A model generated the notes under the pieces. The model saw only the letters and a list, made by a program, of their open reading frames with translations. It did not search any database and was not told the DNA's origin. From assembly GCA_030770425.1 (NCBI GenBank), contig JASJFT010000031.1:186001-250000 (forward strand): 64,000 bases of DNA, given 5' to 3'. The DNA comes from Darksidea phi (taxonomy: Eukaryota; Ascomycota; Dothideomycetes; Pleosporales; Lentitheciaceae). A program made the translations under genes and the position numbers. This document shows, in pieces, positions 57,858 to 64,000 of the stretch. Every line of letters begins with the position of its first letter. Within the stretch, counting starts at the first letter, position 1.

Positions 57858-58264
57858 ATTGCGTGGTTGAAGTGGTAGCGTTCTCAGTGTTCGTAACGTC
57901 GCTTATATAGCTAGACTATGGATGGAGGGAACGGGCATCGATGGGAACGAGCTCGGCTTTGGTTTGCTACCTAATGCACGTCACCGTGGATTGTTTGCTA
58001 GTCACGCCATTCCATTTCCGTTTTGCACACAAGCTCGGCAACCCGCAGCGTAAAGGTTGCGTAAGCTTGTTAGCATGTAGTGAAAGTACCTCATTGGACG
58101 CTGTCGAGCGTACTTATCGGGAGCTGAGTGGTGGCATGCCGGGGAGGTTTCACAAATGAATGAAGTGTGTCACGATGGTTCAAGTTTGTGATCCAGTCCT
58201 CGCTAGACTTGCATCCTCACATCCCATTTGGCCAGCTCAGACATGATAGCTCACCGTGTCACGG
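57858..58264. other. intergenic
   Basis: Promoter of the MYND gene (TATATAAG, minus strand, 57902-57909) and 3' flank of the cupin gene. No gene. Confidence 0.45.
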
Positions 58265-58798
58265 TTACGTCGTCCCATCGTTAGGCATCCACCCCTCTTC
58301 CGGCATCTCAAACCCCTCCACACTGAACCCTGGCGCCATCGTCGTCCCTACCAACGTCCAATCCCCCAAGCTCCTTACCCTTTGCCACTGCCACTCACCG
58401 ACCACCGTCTGCGGTGTCTCCCCCGCCAAGACATCTCCACCCAACAAACGTTGCTCCGTGACGGTCCCATTATTCCAGGATAATTCCATGGTCATTGGTG
58501 CGCCGGCGTAGTGATGCCATACTTCGGGTGCATCAACTCTGTGCCAATGCGAGAAGTTGTCGCGACCTTCTAAGAGGTAGTAAATTGCGGTGCTAAGGGA
58601 GCGGGTGGTGTTTGTGGTGTTTGAATGTGGAAAGGTGATAGGGGAGGCGTAGGTTTCGGTGTAGTAACCCTTTTCGACGTTGGAGACGAGCTTTAGAGCG
58701 GTGATGATTTCTTGAGCGGTAGAAGCAGTATTGTACGATTTCGCAAAACTCTCATGGGCTCCGAGAGCGAAGATGATTGCGAAGAGCGTGAGGCGCAT
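58265..58798 (-). CDS. secreted cupin, DUF985 (Cupin_5) type
   Basis: Single exon, 177 aa. The fold markers of the DUF985 cupins are clear: SNVEKGYYTETY, RSLSTAIYYLLEGRDNFSHWHRVDAPEVWHHYAG, LLGGDVLAGETPQTVV and a C-terminal TLVGTTMAPGFSVEGFEMP. Metal-type His residues sit in HWHRVD and WHHY. The catalytic role of the family is unsettled; related cupins bind sugars or metals. Residues 1-19 (MRLTLFAIIFALGAHESFA) form a signal peptide, whereas many DUF985 proteins are intracellular. An in-frame ATG at 58855 would add 19 basic residues in front and bury the signal; the 58798 start was preferred for that reason. Confidence 0.85.
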   Translation of the reverse strand: MRLTLFAIIFALGAHESFAKSYNTASTAQEIITALKLVSNVEKGYYTETYASPITFPHSNTTNTTRSLSTAIYYLLEGRDNFSHWHRVDAPEVWHHYAGAPMTMELSWNNGTVTEQRLLGGDVLAGETPQTVVGEWQWQRVRSLGDWTLVGTTMAPGFSVEGFEMPEEGWMPNDGTT

Positions 58799-59696
58799 GG
58801 TCGTTTTTGTTCGGAGTCGTGTGGTAAAGAACGGGCGAAGCGACACAACATACATGGAGAGACATCAGCCTTTATTTACAGACGCCTTCGCTTAACGGAG
58901 GCTGATCTACAAGGGGATAGCGTGAACGGATTATCACTGGGTCGACTTTGCCACAGCAAATTTCCACATTAAAGACCTCTGCGCGATCTGTGCAAGCGTA
59001 GCCCATAGTGAGTCCGTTCATGCTACCCCCTTGTAATATTTTGTTGCGTCTTTTGTTGTCCATGGCCGCATCTCGCACAATAAATTGCTTACGCTTGCCC
59101 CACAAAATTTAGCGTTGTGGATCGTTTCCCGAGATTCCGTTTGGCTGTTTTGGTGGCATAGACTGTTAACCGGGAGTTCTCGTAAGATGATCGTATAGCC
59201 CAAGTCCACAAGCTAATTGGGCGTAGCAACTACCCTATCCATTATAGCGTCGTTTCAGCTTTCCTCCTTCACCTATCAAGGTTATTACTCACCCTCTTCG
59301 TTATCAAAACTCCATCGAATCTCAAGGTAAGTCATCGGAAAAAGAAAGATTTCATTATTTCTGAAGCCTTTCTTATCGAAAACCATAAAATTTTGATCAA
59401 GTTTTGATGGAATAGAGGTGTAGATAACATGTGAAGAAAATGTATTCAAAGCTAAGCTTTTCCTTTGACCTGCGCGCGAACAAGTCCACGATCGTACTGG
59501 CGATTGCGTGGGATATAGGTTACCACACACAAGAAATCTATCATGTTCTGCGTTGCAGGTTCAAGCGCATGTTCATTGCTCATAAGTATCATATATCTGT
59601 GCCTGACTGCGTCTCATCTCTACGCAGCAGGGATAGGGTTGTAATATCCAAACTTGTTCTTCGGGCCCAGCGTTTTCTTCAAGCTCTTCAGTTTCT
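58799..59696. other. intergenic with inverted repeat
   Basis: No gene. Two 22-nt arms, 58909-58930 and 59013-59034, are inverted copies matching at 20 of 22 bases around an 82-nt loop; GCAAGCGTA (58992) and TACGCTTGC (59092) form another inverted pair. AT-rich around 59330-59440. Confidence 0.45.
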
Positions 59697-60700
59697 TTAC
59701 CCTCCACTCTCGGTATTCATACATCGGCTCAAAGCTCTGTCCCGATCGCATAGTTTAGACAATGCGTTTCTTCGCCGTACGCACCCCAGTAAGGAATAAG
59801 GATCGAATTTTCTCACCAATGCGTATCTATCGGCGGTGATTCGCGTGTCGTTACCCTCCCACCAGGTGGTTGGGTTTGCAACGCCAGGATAGTGGCGCTC
59901 GAAGAGCGCCAAAGCAGTAGATGAAGCATCCACAGCCTTGACTCACCGCACGCCATAATTCTCGAGCAGCAAGACAGAAGTGTTGAAGCGAAAATCCGCA
60001 GTCGTTTGGCTGAAGACCTTGTAAGCGTTACGAAGAGCAGTAGTGTTGCGGGTGGGAAGGGAAGCTCCACTGCCATGGCGTTTAGGTCCCTACGGTAGGC
60101 GACGCTATCTAGATTGTTTTGCGTGACGGTGTAAAGGGAAACATGGTCAACATCTATATCTACCTGCGTGATAACGGGTTGATGGCTTGAAACGGGGCGA
60201 CCCAATGCGCAGCCTCTGCCTCTGTGCCTTCAAAACCGACAGTGTATGCAATGACCGGCTAAAGCAGTTAATATCTGAGAAGACCAGCAGTTACCGGGAT
60301 AACGTACAATTGTTAGGGTCAATGCTGAAAATCAACATCCACCAAGGACATGTTCGGCGGGCATCACGCCTTGGAATCGATTTCGTTGACTAGTGCGAAT
60401 AATTTCTCATCCTTGTCGAGCATATAGATGAGAGCCTAAGCGGTCTAGTTCTTTCGGATGTCATAGACCATGCTTGTCACGGTACCAAGATTATGAGCGG
60501 CGCCCATTACATCCCAAAACAGGGCTAGATTTTTCGCTTTGGACGCCGTGACGATAGTAGGCCTGGCTAAACTCGGGGGCCCTTCTAATCACTATTGTCC
60601 TCTCCTTCAAGCGCTGGACTGGCCGGTATTTTTAATGCCTAGTCGTAGCATCCGCCGGCGTCCTCGTATATCAAGTCTTCGTTTTCGCGCAAACATCTGC
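59697..60700 (-). pseudogene. decayed FAD-linked oxidoreductase (BBE-like)
   Basis: Minus-strand fragments in family order but broken: LRLGIKNTGQ (~60640; the usual RLVIKNTGHD), then, with roughly 100 residues missing, VTASKAKNLALFWDVMGAAHNLGT followed by VTSMVYDIRKN and a stop (~60450), ALIYMLDKDEKLFALVNEI, a stop, VGFEGTEAEAAHWVAPFQAIN (~60200), a run with stops, RNTTALRNAYKVFSQTT, FNTSVLLLENYGVR, and VDASSTALALFERHYPGV with TWWEGNDT (~59850). This is the order of a berberine-bridge-type FAD_binding_4 oxidoreductase with its C-terminal segment. Several stops, frame changes and at least one internal deletion leave it non-functional. I do not restore it. Confidence 0.7.
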
Positions 60701-60879
60701 GAGCCACCTGAACGCCCACGCAATCACTGCCTATATTGACGTAAGATGGTCATGAATAGTGACGGGCCAGTCACTAGTCCTATGGAGCCGATCGCACTTG
60801 GTGTGTCTTAGTAGTTAGAAGCTAAGAGCCATCCTATACATGATCATCTTCAACCTTGTCCCTGCACATCCCACAGGCA

Positions 60880-61394
60880 GACTCCAGAGCTATAGGCCAG
60901 TCAGATCTACCAGGCCATCAAGAACAACCAACTCAATCCGCTCTACATACTCTCGAAGTCACCGAAAAGATCGCCATCGGTATGTTCGCCGCCCAAAACT
61001 CATCATTTCCTCAGTGTACCTGCGGGAATCCATCCGCATCCTCGGTGTCAACGAGCTCGTCCAAAAGAAAGCAACCGTCGCCGCATCCAAATGTTGTTCC
61101 TGGCAAACATTGTAATCATCGCCATGGATATCATCACCCTGACACTTGAGCTCAGTGAGCTGTGGGTATATGGTGCAGCTTCAAAGGTTTCGGGTACTCG
61201 GTAGATTCAAGGTCGAATTCGCCGTCCTTAACCAACTACGCGACTCGGTCAATCAACGAACCGAAGCTATAACGGCGCACAAGGATACGGATACGGACGC
61301 TATGGCCACCAAGATATCAGTCCAGCGAGTAGACCACATGGAACTCTCAGAAATGTGGAAACGAACGAACTTGGCGCTAGAAAGGCATGCATAG
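60880..61394 (+). pseudogene. decayed integral membrane protein (DUF7703-like)
   Basis: Plus-strand pieces in three frames: TLEVTEKIAIGMFAAQ (~60945), KLIISSVYLRESIRILGV (~60993), MLFLANIVIIAMDIITLTLEL (~61092) and FKVEFAVLNQLRDSV (~61210). This order (helix, IISxxYxxExxRIL, NIxxIxMDIxxLxxE helix, KxEFxVLNQL) is that of a common fungal multi-helix membrane family. The upstream helices are missing and frames shift between segments. Family naming is from memory of the motif order, hence moderate confidence. Confidence 0.5.
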
Positions 61395-61976
61395 GAGGAG
61401 CTTGGGGATCGTGAGGCGACCAAAAAATGATGGAGATTGAGGTGAGGCATGAAGCCACCAGCGAGAGAGATTCAGAGACGATGAAGAGAGCTGGGCGTTC
61501 GGGCCTGTCTTTGGAGACGTCGCCTGAGATTGGACTCGTGGTAAACGGGGATGTGGCAGAGGTCTCAACTAAATGATTTTCTGGGCAAGCATGGGCCGTT
61601 TTGGAGCGTGTATTTTGAGTATGAGGTGCTAGGTATGTAGAAGCATAAGGAGTTTCGGAGATACCTTCTATTGATACAGTTCTATAAAAATTGGCTACTA
61701 CACCTTTAGGGCAGAGGGGCGTCATGGCTGTATTACTTTTTTTTTGACAAATGGTAGCTGGTCGACGAAATCCACGGCAATAGCATGTATAGATGAAGAA
61801 ACGCCTGCGGGCAGCGCGCTTCCCATGGGTGCTAACCGTTATAGGTTTAGCGTCATCAAGGCAATCCTCAGCTCGACACCAGACCTCCACCTGAGTTCAG
61901 CTGAACATTATGTCTCCCAAACGCGTTGTACAATCACCACATCAAGCCATTCGTCACTATCTATAAAAATGGCGCA
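61395..61976. other. intergenic before the HET gene
   Basis: No gene supported; a 196-codon minus frame (61300-61890) has no recognisable content. CTATAAAA at 61961-61968 directly abuts the first ATG of the next transcript. Confidence 0.4.
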
Positions 61977-62007
61977 ATGGCCCAATCCGCAAGCATCTCA
62001 CACCTGA
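61969..62007 (+). other. short overlapping upstream ORF of the HET gene
   Basis: An ATG at 61969 (context AAAAATGG) opens a 12-codon frame ending at TGA 62005-62007, overlapping the HET start (61977) in another frame. If included in the mRNA it would lower translation of the main frame. Confidence 0.35.
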
Positions 62008-63983
62008 TTCGCTCCGCTCAAGGGTACTCTAGCATACCCCAACCCGACGAAGAACACCACCCTAGCCTCTACCAACCCTTAAACATCGAAAAACGTGAAA
62101 TCCGCATCCTCACCATCCTCCCTTCACGCTCTCTAGATAAGCCCCTCCAATGCCATCTATCTACCACCTCCCTATTAGCCAAACGACCTAGGAAATTCGA
62201 GGCACTATCTTACGTATGGGGCGCCCCAAATTTCTCCGCGCCCATCACCATAAATGGCGAGGAGCGCTTTATAACACCGACCCTACAATCAGCGCTGTTC
62301 CATATCCGCCGGAAGTGGAGGCGCAGACCAATATGGGTGGACCAAATCTGCATTAACCAAGCGGATATCGAGGAACGCGGGAGCCAGGTGCAGTTGATGC
62401 GGTACATCTACGGTCTCGCCGAAAACGTGCTGTCGTATATTGGAGAGATCAAAACTGCAAAAGAAGCTGGGCTGATCTACGACTCCCAGAAATGGCTTAG
62501 GATGGCGCGGAGACGGATTCCCTTCATGGCTATGCTACTGATCGAGCCGCCAGAGTTTTGGACGCTGAAGGGGATATGGGAGTCGCTGGAGACTAAGCTG
62601 ATCCTGATTTTCGGCTTCTTGATGGTCTGGATGTTTAAGAATGTGGAGCCGATCAAGGAGCTTGCGAGGGTGATGCGCGAAGAGGAAGCCAAGTTTTTGC
62701 TGCGGGTGCTTGAAGGGGCGAAGGTTTTGTACGAGGCGAGTTATTGGTCAAGATGCTGGATTCTGCAAGAGGTGGTATTGGCCCAGAAAACGCCCGTACT
62801 CATGTACGGAGGTCATGCGTTCAAGGACCTGGAGCCACCACTCCTCGTAGAGCTGCTAGGCGAGCGCATGAATATCCTCATCAAAAGCGAGGAACCTGGC
62901 AGGTGCCCCGTCGCCATGCACAAACTCGTCTCAGCACTCTTCTCTCTACCAACACACGCCACATCGCCGTACTCGCTCCGCAAATCACGGCAAACAGGGA
63001 GCCAACTCTTCGCCTTTTCGCATCTGCTACAAGTCACAGCCCGTCTCCGCAGCACCGAGTTCCTAGATAAATTCTACTGCTTCTACGGTCTGCTTAAAGA
63101 AACCCATCTCTTTCCCGCGCCCGACTACGCAGCGTCGAGACCGCTCGAAGCAAGGAAACTCATAGCAGCCATGATAAAGAATGAAGGCCGATGGGATGTC
63201 TATGACTTCCTGACCCCATCAACCGACCTGTCCTACCCCTCGTGGACACCCGCGCAACCCACACACACCGACATCGACCAAAACGCGCTATACCGATACT
63301 TCTCATGGGGCAACGACCCTCTCGCCTTTCCCAACCTCGAGTACTCACCCGTCATATCGCCCTGTCTAACCTTCATGGGCGTCTCCGGATTCCGCATCGG
63401 CACCGTAACAACAATCTCCCAACTCCCACCCGCCGAACCCCTCGAGGAACTAATCAACACCATCAGCGAGTTCGAATGCACCGTCTCAGAAGCAGTAGCG
63501 CAGCCACCTGCCGAAGGCATCCAGGGCACATTACAAGCGCTGCGGTACCAGCCCTCAAAGTTACAAGCTATCTTCGAAGCGATAGCAGAACATAAACGCG
63601 ATCCAGACTTCAACCGCCACTTTTCTACCCTCTATCAATATCTCTCCTGTTTTCTTTTCGCCGGCACCGGAAACGAGGCCCAAGGGAGGATGTACCACCT
63701 CCAAGACGGCTGTGGAAAGCTGGCTCGGCAAACTTTGTTCTGCACATCTGATGGCTTTTTTGGGTTTACGGATGCGGTGGTGCGGGAGGGTGATGTTGTC
63801 GCGATTCTTGCTGGACTGCGACAACCGTATGTGTTGAGGGAGGACTGGGCATCTGTTCCGCGCGACGTGGTGTATAGGCTTGTGGGAAGTGCGTTTGTGA
63901 GTGGGGTTATGCAGGGGGAGTATGTAGATGTTATGATTAAGAATGAGTACTGGGATTTGGAGGAGAAGTTCGCCATTAGCTAG
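61977..63983 (+). CDS. HET-domain (heterokaryon incompatibility) protein
   Basis: Single exon, 668 aa. The HET domain begins at ~res. 65: FEALSYVWGAP, ITINGEERFITPTLQSALFHIR, RPIWVDQICINQADIEERGSQVQLM and VLSYIGE are its four signature blocks. It continues with WSRCWILQEVVLA and FYCFYGLL, also typical. The large C-terminal part has no other domain I recognise. HET proteins trigger cell death when incompatible strains fuse, and their TIR-like domain can act in programmed death; most genomic copies have no tested role. The in-frame frame continues upstream only to a TTG; 61977 is the first in-frame ATG, eight bases after an out-of-frame ATG. It adjoins two decayed genes. Confidence 0.9.
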   Translation: MAQSASISHLIRSAQGYSSIPQPDEEHHPSLYQPLNIEKREIRILTILPSRSLDKPLQCHLSTTSLLAKRPRKFEALSYVWGAPNFSAPITINGEERFITPTLQSALFHIRRKWRRRPIWVDQICINQADIEERGSQVQLMRYIYGLAENVLSYIGEIKTAKEAGLIYDSQKWLRMARRRIPFMAMLLIEPPEFWTLKGIWESLETKLILIFGFLMVWMFKNVEPIKELARVMREEEAKFLLRVLEGAKVLYEASYWSRCWILQEVVLAQKTPVLMYGGHAFKDLEPPLLVELLGERMNILIKSEEPGRCPVAMHKLVSALFSLPTHATSPYSLRKSRQTGSQLFAFSHLLQVTARLRSTEFLDKFYCFYGLLKETHLFPAPDYAASRPLEARKLIAAMIKNEGRWDVYDFLTPSTDLSYPSWTPAQPTHTDIDQNALYRYFSWGNDPLAFPNLEYSPVISPCLTFMGVSGFRIGTVTTISQLPPAEPLEELINTISEFECTVSEAVAQPPAEGIQGTLQALRYQPSKLQAIFEAIAEHKRDPDFNRHFSTLYQYLSCFLFAGTGNEAQGRMYHLQDGCGKLARQTLFCTSDGFFGFTDAVVREGDVVAILAGLRQPYVLREDWASVPRDVVYRLVGSAFVSGVMQGEYVDVMIKNEYWDLEEKFAIS

Positions 63984-64000
63984 ATGGGGAGTGGAAAGGA

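Overview
The window is nuclear DNA of a filamentous ascomycete (Pezizomycotina; a Dothideomycete is my best guess, from gene content only). The evidence is genes broken by short spliceosomal introns (mostly 41-62 bp, GTRNGT...YAG), a multidomain highly reducing polyketide synthase, a HET-domain protein, 7-TM fungal rhodopsin-like and DHA2-type MFS proteins, and a fungal flavohemoglobin. All exon models were built by hand: each junction was chosen so that the frame and family motifs continue, and every joined CDS is a multiple of three.

Left end, 1-24.6 kb, looks like a secondary-metabolite locus. After the 3' end of an OB-fold-like gene come a secreted tyrosinase (+), a nine-exon highly reducing PKS (-, 2604 aa, KS-AT-DH-cMT-ER-KR-ACP, no release domain), a divergently transcribed FSH1/LovG-type serine hydrolase (+), a DHA2 MFS transporter (-), a rhodopsin-like 7-TM protein (-), the wreck of one FAD monooxygenase (+, at least four frame breaks) and an intact FAD monooxygenase (+). 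The inferred logic is: the PKS builds a methylated reduced chain, the hydrolase frees it, the monooxygenase(s) and perhaps the tyrosinase oxidise it, and the MFS exports it. No pathway-specific transcription factor is visible.

Middle, 25-37.7 kb: a polytopic membrane protein of unknown function, dynactin subunit 6, a DUF1330-like small protein, a gene-poor 3.5 kb stretch with a decayed single-pass membrane protein, a secreted FMN-dependent alpha-hydroxy-acid oxidase and a flavohemoglobin.

Right half, 37.7-64 kb: a 4.6 kb GC-rich gene-free stretch leads into a four-finger C2H2 transcription factor, then epsin, an F-box/2EXR-like protein, a small secreted cysteine-rich protein, a RING-H2 protein, a vacuolar amino-acid transporter, a polytopic membrane protein, a DUF7907-like secreted protein, a MYND protein, a secreted DUF985 cupin, a small gene graveyard (BBE-like oxidoreductase and DUF7703-like membrane protein relics) and a HET-domain gene. 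Much of this part is housekeeping. I see no tRNA, rRNA, CRISPR, intact transposon or viral gene.
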